This document shows, in pieces, positions 15,741-23,536 of a stretch of DNA of 64,000 nucleotides. The notes under the pieces are model-generated. The model ran no database searches, had not been told where the DNA came from, and worked only from the letters and a program-made list of their open reading frames with translations. The stretch covers positions 1-64,000 of the forward strand of contig JBAVAQ010000026.1 in NCBI GenBank assembly GCA_049585795.1, read 5' to 3'. This DNA comes from JABDBE01 sp049585795 (GTDB lineage: Bacteria; Acidobacteriota; Terriglobia; Terriglobales; Acidobacteriaceae). The position numbers were made by a program, and so were the translations under genes. Within the stretch, counting starts at the first letter, position 1. The number at the start of each line of letters is the position of its first letter.

Positions 15741-17930
15741 TCAGCGGAAATTGTTGATGAGAATAATATCGCTGGATAGCGAGCCACGGGCGACCGCCAA
15801 CCGGTTCCCGTCAGGCGACCAGTCAAACGCAAAGATCTGGCCCGAAGAAAAATTGGTTAGTTGCTCGTGCGATCTGCTATCAAGTGGATTGCTCCAGATG
15901 TTGTCCACTCCATCGTGGGTTTCTACCATGGCAAGCGCCCGCCCATCCGGTGTCCATCGTAGTAGGCCCGTCGACGTCACGGCCGGGGGCACATCGATTG
16001 CTCGAGCCGGGGGACCGTCCCCGTTCGGAACGACGCTAATTTGGAATTTATACTTTCCTTCATCGTAGGAGATGTACGCGATCCACCTGCCATCGGGAGA
16101 CACGGCGGGAAACCAGGATAGCTGCTTTTCAAGTTGCACAGGGTGCCAATTCTCGAGGGGCGATTTCCAAATCGTCTGCTTGCCTGACTCCGTCGAGACA
16201 AACACCATCCAAGCTCCGTCGGGCGACACATCCGGTTGGAAGTCATCTAGGCCGTGGGTAAGCTGTCGGGAATTGCTGCCGTCGATGTCGATACGCCACA
16301 GCAGGTGGTTCCCTCCTGCACGAGAAGAAGAGAAGATGACCGAGCGACCGTCAGGCAGGGCGACTGGATCGGCATTGAACGCCCCGTTAGCGGTCAATTG
16401 CTGTTGCTGGCTGCCGTCGGCCTTCATCACCCACAACTCAGACGTGCCGTCCGCCCGCGAAGAATAGACAATCTTCCCGTCCGGCGTCCAGCACAACCCG
16501 AACAGGCCATCAGCCCGGCTCTCCGCAAACGTTATCGGCAGCGCACCCCCCGAAGGAACCTTGGCAACGAGCCAAATCACCGAATTTCGTTCCTTTCGCA
16601 CCGTAAGCAGGTTCTGTGAATCGTGCGTCACAGTGACACCAACATAGTTGCTCAGGTCATTGGTAATCTGGTGTGCCTCGCCACTGGGATAGGGCAAATA
16701 CCACACTTGTCCAGCGTCGTTCGACCGGCCCTGTATCTGGCCAGTCAAGACCAACCCGCTGCCGTCAGCCAACCAGGACAACCCGCCGAGAGAGGCCCAT
16801 TCTTGTGCGGTGAGAAATTCCTCTTTGCCGTTTCCTACCGAAATCACCGACAGCCTGGGCTCTCGTAGCCCCGATTGCGGCATGTAGCTACCGGAGCCGA
16901 CGGCGATCAACTTGCCGTCCGGCGACCAAGCCGGTGCCCAGAACAAATCCGCCAGGGAATGCCGCGCCAGAATCCGCTCATTTGTCCCGTCGGTATTTAC
17001 CACGACCAGCAAGCTTTCGGGTTTCGTCGGATCATTACGGACAAACGCCAATCGAGTTCCGTCGGGTGAAAATGTCCCTCCAGCGTCAACCTCAGAAACC
17101 AGTCTCTTGGGATTACCCCCGAGTGCGGGCACTTCTTCCAGTTCTCCCGTCCCCACCGAGAGCATCACATGACGGTAGAGGAGATAGCTCCCTTCCGGAG
17201 AAAAACTTAAATCCGTATAGGAGGGCTCTTGGCCCGGAGCAACAATCTGAACCGCACTCGTTGTGGTCACCTGTCTCATCCAGATGCTCTGCTGTCCAGC
17301 GTATTCACGTACGTAGGCGATGTATTTCCCATCCGGTGAGATCGCTGCCTCCCGGATATCTCCGGTTTTGCTAATTTGCCGTATCCCCATCCGTTCGAAA
17401 GTGCCGTGTGGGTCTTTCGTGCGAGTGGCCAAGTGCAAAATCAACAACGCCGCGGCGCTTGCCCCAACCCCGGCAACCACGATTTTCAGAAGGGTAGCCC
17501 AGATTCTGTGTTGCCTCCCCGCTTCGGGCACTACGGGGCCGCCCGATGCCGTTATTAACGCACCTCCACCTTCCAGCGGTGCGATGAAGCGGTATCCCCG
17601 TCGCGGGAGCGTCTCGATGTAGCGCGGCGCGTCTGCCGAGTCTCGCAGGACGTCCCGCAACTTGTTGACCGCTTTGTTAAGGCCGCGTTCGTAATCTACA
17701 AACGTCCCATCCGGCCATAGCCGGTGGACCAGTTCCTCGCGGGTAACTAACTCACCGGGACGTTCAAGCAGCGCGAGCAAAACCTGAAAGGGCTGTTCGT
17801 GAATGGGTATTTTGCGCCCGTTGTATTGCAGTTCGGCCGAGCGAACGTCAAGTTCGAACGGCCCAAAACGAACGGACGGACCGAGTTGGGTGTGTCTTTC
17901 CACTGGGGTCTCACCCCCGAAATGGTTCAA
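15741..17930 (-). CDS. Membrane winged-helix/TolB-propeller regulator
   Basis: 729 residues in three parts. Residues about 20-115 are an OmpR/CadC-type winged helix (RFGPFELDVRSAELQYNGRK ... LWPDGTFVDYERGLNKAVNKLRDVL ... TLPRRGYRFIAP). One membrane helix follows near 143-168 (TLLKIVVAGVGASAAALLIL). The rest is a TolB/PD40 beta-propeller with repeats ending SPDGKYIAYV, SPDGTRLAFV, SPDGRWIAYI and SPDGNRLAVA. The layout is that of a one-component regulator: DNA binding inside, propeller sensor outside. Its target is unknown; the divergent protease gene, 204 bases away across two inverted repeats, is the obvious candidate. Confidence 0.85.
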   Translation of the reverse strand: MNHFGGETPVERHTQLGPSVRFGPFELDVRSAELQYNGRKIPIHEQPFQVLLALLERPGELVTREELVHRLWPDGTFVDYERGLNKAVNKLRDVLRDSADAPRYIETLPRRGYRFIAPLEGGGALITASGGPVVPEAGRQHRIWATLLKIVVAGVGASAAALLILHLATRTKDPHGTFERMGIRQISKTGDIREAAISPDGKYIAYVREYAGQQSIWMRQVTTTSAVQIVAPGQEPSYTDLSFSPEGSYLLYRHVMLSVGTGELEEVPALGGNPKRLVSEVDAGGTFSPDGTRLAFVRNDPTKPESLLVVVNTDGTNERILARHSLADLFWAPAWSPDGKLIAVGSGSYMPQSGLREPRLSVISVGNGKEEFLTAQEWASLGGLSWLADGSGLVLTGQIQGRSNDAGQVWYLPYPSGEAHQITNDLSNYVGVTVTHDSQNLLTVRKERNSVIWLVAKVPSGGALPITFAESRADGLFGLCWTPDGKIVYSSRADGTSELWVMKADGSQQQQLTANGAFNADPVALPDGRSVIFSSSRAGGNHLLWRIDIDGSNSRQLTHGLDDFQPDVSPDGAWMVFVSTESGKQTIWKSPLENWHPVQLEKQLSWFPAVSPDGRWIAYISYDEGKYKFQISVVPNGDGPPARAIDVPPAVTSTGLLRWTPDGRALAMVETHDGVDNIWSNPLDSRSHEQLTNFSSGQIFAFDWSPDGNRLAVARGSLSSDIILINNFR

Positions 17931-18001
17931 GCGAGTCTACCACCCCGACGAAAACCGTCCAACTGCCACAGGAATCTTTCAAGAACATCGCATGTAAGTT
18001 G

Positions 18002-18016
18002 CTGTCGCAGCGACAG
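18002..18016. promoter_or_regulatory. Inverted repeat, candidate operator
   Basis: CTGTCGC-A-GCGACAG is a perfect 7-bp inverted repeat with a single central base, 72 bases before the start of the winged-helix/TolB gene. A binding role is inferred from position only. Confidence 0.4.
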
Positions 18017-18071
18017 TAAATGGGGAACAAATGCCAGTTCAACGTTCCACGCAGAGAGCATTTCCGGGTGT

Positions 18072-18099
18072 CTTGAGGTCCTGACCTAGAAGCCTCAAG
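18072..18099. promoter_or_regulatory. Inverted repeat before the protease gene
   Basis: CTTGAGG and CCTCAAG are separated by 14 bases, with the right arm ending 36 bases before the ATG at 18135. The spacing of arm centres (21 bases, two helical turns) suits a dimeric regulator. Functional assignment is inferred. Confidence 0.35.
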
Positions 18100-18134
18100 G
18101 TCCGCGTCACCACACGCCATTGCGGAGGTGACGC

Positions 18135-19028
18135 ATGAAACCAATCCTGCTTTCGATCGCTTCACTAGCGGTCCTAGGTTTGCTTTGTAACCCTTTACGT
18201 GCCCAATCCAATTCAACCGTTGTACTGGCAGAGACGAAGCCTGTCTCCAACAATTCGATTGAGCTTCCCATCCAGCTCTACCTTAATTATGTCGTGGTCG
18301 TGGAAGGGTCGATCGGGACATTGGAAAAGTTGACCTTCATTATCGACACAGGGGCTTACCCGAGCATGGTCGATCGGAGAATCGCAACAGCTCTTGGTCT
18401 CGGCGTGACAGACGGCAAGGTTGGCTTGGTCAACCAGACTGTGCAGACCAAGCTTGCCACCCTGCCGTTCGTTGGGGTTGGCCCCGCCCGGGTCGAAGGC
18501 GTTCCAGTCCTGGTGCAGGACCTTTCCTCTTTGGAGAAGACACTGGGGCGAAGAATTGACGCTGTCGTTGGTCTGGACGTGCTGGGCAAAAATAGCTTCA
18601 GCATCGATTACCGGACCAAACGACTGCGGTTCGGCCCGGTGCAACGAACCCGGTCCACCGTCTCATTCGAGACCGGCACACCTTTTATCATAGTGGAAGC
18701 ACGGTTGCACGGCCAGCCAGTGCGATTGCTGGTCGACACGGGAGCTTCAGCGTTGATGCTCTTCCAAAGTCGCCTTAAGAACCCGATCTCTCTGCCGACG
18801 GGAAGGCTCGCCAAGGCAACCAACGTCGGCGGAGATTTTCAACGCCAGGCGGTACTGATCCCGGACACGCGCCTGGGGAAAGAAGAGCTTGGCCCACAGA
18901 CAGGCTTCGTGGTGGCAGACCAAAGAGATGATGGACGCGACTTCGATGGCGTGTTGAGCGTACGGGGTCTGCACCTGGAAGAAATCAGCTTCGACTTTGA
19001 AAACCACGAAATCAGTTGGAAGAAATAA
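18135..19028 (+). CDS. Secreted two-lobed retropepsin-like protease
   Basis: 297 residues with a signal peptide (ending near LRAQ). Two retropepsin-type half-domains follow in tandem, each with the catalytic aspartate motif: TFIIDTGAYPSMVD near residue 73 and RLLVDTGASALMLF near 204. Retropepsins normally dimerise, so two lobes in one chain may form a self-contained enzyme. GGAGGTG precedes the ATG by 4 bases. It is divergent from the winged-helix/TolB gene, which may control it. Confidence 0.82.
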   Translation: MKPILLSIASLAVLGLLCNPLRAQSNSTVVLAETKPVSNNSIELPIQLYLNYVVVVEGSIGTLEKLTFIIDTGAYPSMVDRRIATALGLGVTDGKVGLVNQTVQTKLATLPFVGVGPARVEGVPVLVQDLSSLEKTLGRRIDAVVGLDVLGKNSFSIDYRTKRLRFGPVQRTRSTVSFETGTPFIIVEARLHGQPVRLLVDTGASALMLFQSRLKNPISLPTGRLAKATNVGGDFQRQAVLIPDTRLGKEELGPQTGFVVADQRDDGRDFDGVLSVRGLHLEEISFDFENHEISWKK

Positions 19029-19197
19029 GCCCAGGGAGGCGGGCACCTCATGATTCTCAGTGGTGCAGCATCCGCTCTGGCTTATTTTTCGATGGTTTAC
19101 GAAATCAGATGGGATGAGAAGGCCGGTCTCCGGCGGGATGCGATAGGCTCCCAAGTTATCGACGCGCTCGAAGCGCAAGAGATCAAGGAGACCGGCA

Positions 19198-19368
19198 ATG
19201 AAGAAGGTTAGCACCGCAGGGGTAAAGCAGAGCAAGAATTGTTCGGATCAGAAACTGACGATCGGTTTAGATCTGGGCGATCGGCGACGACTTGAGCTGA
19301 CAATCGAAGCGTTCGATATTCGTCCGAAGGAGAACTCAAACTCCAATGCTCGAACGGTGATCGCTTGA
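19198..19368 (+). pseudogene. IS110-type transposase, N-terminal remnant
   Basis: From an ATG at 19198 the frame reads MKKVSTAGVKQSKN and then KLTIGLDLGDR, the opening of IS110-family transposases where the first catalytic Asp lies in GLDLGDR. After residue 29 the similarity stops abruptly, and the frame ends at 19368, 56 codons in all. Most of a protein of more than 300 residues is gone. A GATCAAGGAG ribosome binding site is retained. Confidence 0.65.
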
Positions 19369-19612
19369 CTGTCGCAGGCGCTGACGGGCCAGAGGGGTTC
19401 ACAATCCCCCAGCCGGGGCAGCCGCTCATCGTCGGATGATCTGATTTGGAGTGGAATCGAGATATTTCAACATCTAGTTGGGAATTGACCGAGCCCGTCA
19501 GAGGGGATGTTTCACTGGGAAACTGGCATCACGGGTGCGATTGACTGCGGTCGACGGGAGGGCTTAGCCTGTCATCGGGGCTTACTCGATCAAAGGACGG
19601 AGGAGGTAAACG
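19369..19612. other. Gap after the transposase remnant
   Basis: A second frame crosses the remnant and ends GFTIPQPGQPLIVG at 19439. It lacks a start codon and may be the tail of a lost gene. The sequence GGGG-TTCACAAT-CCCC near 19395 looks like a tRNA T-arm, but no acceptor or anticodon arm surrounds it. No other feature is visible. Confidence 0.4.
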
Positions 19613-19876
19613 ATGGCACTGTACATGGGGCTCGGACCGATAACGACGATTGAACCGGGGGAGACGCTCACCATGGCATGGGAGTATGCGGACCAGAAAG
19701 ACCACGGTCCGAACTACGTTTCGGCGAGTTTCGTCGCTCGATTTGGCGCGCCGAAGGTGGCGACAGTCCAGACCAGCCTGCAATCGCTGGAAGGTCACCA
19801 GTTCATTTACAACGGGCAACTGCAAGGTAGTGGTGACCCTGCCGAAATCCAATTCAATGTGGGGAATTTCGAATGA
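19613..19876 (+). CDS. Small hypothetical protein, pair member 1
   Basis: 87 residues with no signal peptide. It looks beta-rich (PITTIEPGETLTMAWEYA, then YVSASFVARFG, then FIYNGQLQGSG). A very strong ribosome binding site, GGAGGAGGT, lies 5 bases before the ATG. The stop overlaps the start of the next gene by 4 bases (ATGA), which indicates translational coupling. I do not recognise the family. Confidence 0.65.
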   Translation: MALYMGLGPITTIEPGETLTMAWEYADQKDHGPNYVSASFVARFGAPKVATVQTSLQSLEGHQFIYNGQLQGSGDPAEIQFNVGNFE

Positions 19877-20100
19877 AAAAGAAACTAACTGTCATCACTG
19901 ACGCGAGTGGGAAGGTACTTGGGACACAGGGCGGGCATGGGGATCTGCGGGATCCCAAGAGCGGGATTCTTATTTCTGTGATCGCAGGAGACGGCCAGCG
20001 ACTGCATCAGATTGAATATGACGTGCCGGTTTTTCATTCGGCCACCGATATCCAGAAGTTCCATCTGCGGCTGGCGCAGCATATCAAGACCGGAAATTAG
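19873..20100 (+). CDS. Small hypothetical protein, pair member 2
   Basis: 75 residues, not recognised. The order is strand KLTVITDASGKVLGTQGG, strand GILISVIAGDGQRLHQIEYDV, then helix ATDIQKFHLRLAQHIKTG. It begins within the stop codon region of the preceding gene and so is almost certainly made together with it. The compact coupled pair beside a transposase remnant could be a toxin-antitoxin or toxin-immunity unit, but nothing in the sequence proves this. Confidence 0.6.
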   Translation: MKKKLTVITDASGKVLGTQGGHGDLRDPKSGILISVIAGDGQRLHQIEYDVPVFHSATDIQKFHLRLAQHIKTGN

Positions 20101-20226
20101 CCGTTGGGGAACTGCCTCGGGCCGCGTGGTGCTACGACTCAAGCGGGCGCCGCGTGCAAGGTCTTTGGCGAAAGTTAGCTTGTCGTAAACGATGCGATTT
20201 TGATCAAGACCTGTTTGATCTCATGC

Positions 20227-20817
20227 TTACTTGGCTAGGGCGGCGAGGGTGTTTCTGAACAGGGCTTCGAAGGTTGCTTCTTTTTCATTCTTTCCTGCTG
20301 TGGCCAGTGCTCTTTCTGCGGCTGGGCGTTGGTAGCCTAGATTCACCAGGGCTGATAGAACGTCTTCTTCGATTGCACTCATCACTGGAGCTGTGGGCGC
20401 TTCTCCTACTCCTGCTGGCAGGAATTTGTCGCGGAGTTCGAGGACCATGCGCTCGGCGGTCTTTTTGCCGATGCCGGGAATGCGAGTGAGGCGGGCGATG
20501 TCGTTGCCGCGGATGGCTCCGACCATTTCGTCGGCGGGCATGCCGCTGAGGATGGTGATGGCGAGTTTTGGGCCGATGCCGCTCACCGTGATCAGCTTTT
20601 CAAAGAGTCGCTTCTCGGCTGGCGTCAGGAATCCGTAGAGCGCGATTTGATCTTCGCGGACGTGGGTGTGGATGTGCAGAGCAACCTCGCTGCCGAGGCC
20701 GGGCAAGTCGGAGAATGTCGGCACGCTGATGGTGACGTCGTAGCCTACGCCGGCGGTTTCGACCACGGCTTGGTTGGGATGCTTGGCTAGGAGTTTTCCG
20801 CGGAGATGGGCAATCAT
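20227..20817 (-). CDS. ruvA: Holliday junction branch migration subunit RuvA
   Basis: RuvA binds Holliday junctions and recruits the RuvB motor. The three domains are visible: an N-terminal OB fold (MIAHLRGKLLAKHPNQAVVE), the double helix-hairpin-helix region (SGIGPKLAITILSGM and IPGIGKKTAERMVLELRDK), a Pro/Ala-rich linker and the C-terminal UBA-like domain (DVLSALVNLGYQRPAAERAL) that contacts RuvB. 196 residues, normal length. The usual ruvA-ruvB order is altered here, with ruvB upstream and hicBA plus a lipoprotein gene between. Confidence 0.96.
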   Translation of the reverse strand: MIAHLRGKLLAKHPNQAVVETAGVGYDVTISVPTFSDLPGLGSEVALHIHTHVREDQIALYGFLTPAEKRLFEKLITVSGIGPKLAITILSGMPADEMVGAIRGNDIARLTRIPGIGKKTAERMVLELRDKFLPAGVGEAPTAPVMSAIEEDVLSALVNLGYQRPAAERALATAGKNEKEATFEALFRNTLAALAK

Positions 20818-20874
20818 GTTGGGGACATTGTAGCTGGGATGGAGGTCGCGAGGGGACGGGGTTCTGAGGGCCGA

Positions 20875-21072
20875 TTATTGTTTGCCGTCATGCGCGCATT
20901 CGGCCCACCAGGAATGCGTTTGGCGTTCTACTTCGTTGTAGTGAAAGTATTCGCACGATTGCTCCTTTCTCTGTCCTACCCATTGCGGTGGTTGTCCGTC
21001 GATTGGGCAAACGTTCTTACGGCTGTTGCATCCTGCGGAGATGAGCAGTGTGACTAAGAGCGCCGGGCGCAT
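20875..21072 (-). CDS. Small hypothetical lipoprotein
   Basis: From the ATG at 21072 the product is 65 residues with a lipoprotein signal (MRPALLVTLLISAGC, lipobox ISAGC). The short mature part contains CPIDGQPPQW and WWAECAHDG and so has three further cysteines. The open frame extends upstream to 21141, but that would bury the signal. Function unknown. It lies between hicA and ruvA in the same direction. Confidence 0.5.
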   Translation of the reverse strand: MRPALLVTLLISAGCNSRKNVCPIDGQPPQWVGQRKEQSCEYFHYNEVERQTHSWWAECAHDGKQ

Positions 21073-21130
21073 TGCTCTAGTCCCCAGAAAGGCGAGCAAT
21101 GCTTTCGGTTCCACCGACACCGCAAACGGG

Positions 21131-21352
21131 CTAGGATTCAAAAAGGGGCCGTGGCAGCCGAGACTGGCGAATGATGGACATCAAAGTGCCGGTACGAACC
21201 TCAGAATGATCCGGGACTGGAACGGTGATCGTCGAGTTTTCTATTCGTCTCTGCATCACGATGTGACTGCCTCTTCGTCGCGCTTCCGAAAACCCGTGGC
21301 GCGCAAGAATGGCACAAACTTCTCGACCCGACAAAACGCGTAACTTACCCAA
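21131..21352 (-). CDS. hicA: HicA family mRNA interferase toxin
   Basis: HicA is a small double-stranded-RNA-binding-fold ribonuclease that cuts mRNA. The sequence fits: GKLRVLSGREVCAILARHGF, then RRRGSHIVMQRR with the catalytic histidine in GSH, then TITVPVPDHSEVRTGTLMSIIRQ. There is no ATG; a TTG at 21352 gives the normal family start (M)GKLRVLSG and overlaps the end of hicB by 8 bases. It is translated after its antitoxin, the reverse of the hicAB order of E. coli but common elsewhere. Confidence 0.85.
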   Translation of the reverse strand: MGKLRVLSGREVCAILARHGFSEARRRGSHIVMQRRIENSTITVPVPDHSEVRTGTLMSIIRQSRLPRPLFES

Positions 21353-21572
21353 CCTCGACCTCAAGGCGGGTTACGAAAACCTCGGAATGCTGGCGGCGTT
21401 CGATCTCCGAGCGGTCGGCGGTTTCGAAAAACAACTCTACCGCTTCTTGCAGATTCTTGCGGGCAGACTCGATGGTATCGCCCTGGCTTGCAATATCAAC
21501 TTCGGGGCACAGGCTGACATAGCCGTCACCTTCGCGCTCGATAATGGCGGTGAGTTGTTGTGTGTGCTTCAT
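21345..21572 (-). CDS. hicB: HicB family antitoxin
   Basis: 75 residues from the ATG at 21572, which has GGAGGT just before it. An upstream ATG at 21599 would include that site in the coding region. The partially degraded RNase-H-like HicB fold is clear: TAIIEREGDGYVSLCPEVDIASQGDTIESARKNLQEAVELFFE. There is no C-terminal DNA-binding extension, so self-repression may depend on another factor. It overlaps hicA and lies 28 bases after ruvB. Confidence 0.85.
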   Translation of the reverse strand: MKHTQQLTAIIEREGDGYVSLCPEVDIASQGDTIESARKNLQEAVELFFETADRSEIERRQHSEVFVTRLEVEVG

Positions 21573-21600
21573 CGAACCTCCGGTTAGTCTTTTACTCATT

Positions 21601-22707
21601 TTAGAACAGGGAGCTTTGTTTTCGGTTGGGGGTGATTCCGAAATGTTCGTAGGCTAGCTGGGTGGCGACTCGTCCTCTGGGGGTGCGGTTCAGGAAACCG
21701 ATCTGAATCAGAAACGGTTCGTAGATTTCTTCGATCGCGTCGGGTTCTTCCGCCAATGCCGCTGCCAGTGTGTTCAGGCCGACTGGGCCACCTTGATATT
21801 TCTCGATAATAATCAGGAGCAGTTTGCGATCGACTTCGTCGAAGCCGTAGCGATCCACTTCGAGCATCTGCAAGGCGGCTTGAGCCGTGGGCAAGTCGAT
21901 CTTTCCTGCGCTCCGCACCTGGGCGTAGTCGCGGACGCGGCGCAGCAGACGATTGGCAATTCTTGGCGTTCCGCGGGAACGGCTGGCGATTTCGAGGGCT
22001 CCGGGCTTGTCGATTTCTACGCCGAGAATCTCCGCCGAGCGTTCGACGATGATGCGCAGATCTTCGTGACCGTAAAACTCGAGACGCAAAACGATGCCGA
22101 AGCGGGAGCGCAGTGGCGACGAGAGCAGGCCGGCGCGCGTCGTGGCGCCGATGAAGGTGAACGGCTGCACGTCCATGGTGTGAGTGCGGGCGGCGGGGCC
22201 TTGTCCGATGATGATGTCGAGCTTGTAATCTTCGAGCGCGGAGTAAAGCAATTCCTCGAGCGCAGGCTGGAGGCGGTGAACTTCGTCGATGAACAGGACT
22301 TGTTTGGCGCGGAGGTTGGTCAGGATGGCAGTGAGGTCGCCCTTGATTTGCAGCGTGGGGCCGGAGGTCTGCTGAAAAGGCACGCCGAGTTCGTTGGCGA
22401 TAATCGTAGCCAGAGTGGTCTTGCCGAGGCCTGGTGGACCATAGAGCAGGACGTGATCGAGAGCTTCGCCGCGCGAGCGGGTGGCTTCAACGGCTACGGC
22501 TAGGTTCTCTTTGACTTTGGCTTGGCCGATGAATTCCGCGAGACGCTGAGGGCGCAGCTTTAGCTCAAAGGAAGAATCATCCTCGACCGGGGCGGCGGAG
22601 ACGATGCGCTCGCGGTCCTGCGGAATTTTGGGGATGTTCTTGAGAGTCGCCACTGGCGCGATATTACCATGATCCGCGTAGCTCAAACGTCCTCCTCTGG
22701 CCGTCAT
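21601..22707 (-). CDS. ruvB: Holliday junction helicase RuvB
   Basis: RuvB is the AAA+ motor for branch migration with RuvA. Walker A GPPGLGKTT, Walker B VLFIDEVHRL, sensor 1 FIGATTR and the arginine-finger region SPLRSRFGIV are intact, followed by the C-terminal winged helix (EPFLIQIGFLNRTPRGRVAT). At 368 residues the N-terminus is some 20-30 longer than usual. A TTG at the eighth codon sits 4 bases after AGAGGAGG and is an alternative start that would shorten it. The gene is followed by hicBA. Confidence 0.96.
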   Translation of the reverse strand: MTARGGRLSYADHGNIAPVATLKNIPKIPQDRERIVSAAPVEDDSSFELKLRPQRLAEFIGQAKVKENLAVAVEATRSRGEALDHVLLYGPPGLGKTTLATIIANELGVPFQQTSGPTLQIKGDLTAILTNLRAKQVLFIDEVHRLQPALEELLYSALEDYKLDIIIGQGPAARTHTMDVQPFTFIGATTRAGLLSSPLRSRFGIVLRLEFYGHEDLRIIVERSAEILGVEIDKPGALEIASRSRGTPRIANRLLRRVRDYAQVRSAGKIDLPTAQAALQMLEVDRYGFDEVDRKLLLIIIEKYQGGPVGLNTLAAALAEEPDAIEEIYEPFLIQIGFLNRTPRGRVATQLAYEHFGITPNRKQSSLF

Positions 22708-22788
22708 ATTCCAGAACGAGGCTGCGGGCAGGCATCGGATTCGTTGGCGATTGATAGGCTACCACGACCTAAGTGTGACCAGCCTCTA

Positions 22789-23514
22789 CTATTCTGGATA
22801 CCAGTTCAGCAGACGGACTTCAATGCCGGTGCCTTCCAACGCTTTTTGAAATACTTTGAGATCGGATCCGCGGTAGTGATATGGGATGACGATCTTGGGA
22901 TGGAAGGCTTTGACTGCGTCGGCAGCTTCTTCGGGCGGCATGGTGTACGGCAGATTCATGCACACGAAGGCCAGGTCGATATTCTTGAGGGCGCGCATCT
23001 CGGGAATGTTCTCGGTGTCGCCGGAGAAGTAGAAGCGCTTGCCGCCGTAAGTGAGCACATAGCCGTTGCCGCGTCCTTTGTCGTGGTAGAACTTACCCGG
23101 CGCGGGGCCGCGCTTGATGTTATATGCGGGGATCGCTTCGATCGTCCAGGCTTGCCAGGTTTTGGTTTCTCCGTTGGCGATAGGTTTGGCAGTGGTGACG
23201 GTTTGCACCACGGCAGGGGGCGCGAGAATTTCGGTATCCGGCTTGCTGATTTCCTTGATCGAATCGGGATCCATGTGATCGCCATGAATGTCGGTGATCA
23301 GGATGAGGTCGGCTTTGGGGAGTCCGGACAATTTCGCGGGCTTGGCGGGGTCGAGGTAGATGGTTTTTCCTCCCGCCTCGATCAGCGTGCTGGCGTGATA
23401 CAGCGGAGTGATCTTGACTGGGCCGGCCGATGTGGGGAAGGTTTGGGTTTCGGTGGCGGCGATGGCGGCCGGTAGCAAATAGAGAAAGCAGATAAAAATT
23501 AGAATTAGTTTCAT
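22789..23514 (-). CDS. Exported MBL-fold metal-dependent hydrolase
   Basis: 241 residues with a signal peptide (MKLILIFICFLYLLPAAIA). The metallo-beta-lactamase-fold motif is ITDIHGDHMD, followed by YFSGDTEN (metal-bridging Asp) and a C-terminal IPYHYRGSD histidine. It resembles the UlaG-like group of small-molecule hydrolases; the substrate is unknown. It lies 22 bases after the EF-G-like gene on the same strand and may be transcribed with it. Confidence 0.82.
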   Translation of the reverse strand: MKLILIFICFLYLLPAAIAATETQTFPTSAGPVKITPLYHASTLIEAGGKTIYLDPAKPAKLSGLPKADLILITDIHGDHMDPDSIKEISKPDTEILAPPAVVQTVTTAKPIANGETKTWQAWTIEAIPAYNIKRGPAPGKFYHDKGRGNGYVLTYGGKRFYFSGDTENIPEMRALKNIDLAFVCMNLPYTMPPEEAADAVKAFHPKIVIPYHYRGSDLKVFQKALEGTGIEVRLLNWYPE

Positions 23515-23536
23515 CTTTGACCCCCTCGAAGACCAG

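Noticed and set aside
19385..19420. tRNA T-arm-like sequence GGGG-TTCACAAT-CCCC
   Set aside because: The loop is eight bases, and no acceptor, D or anticodon arm can be built around it.
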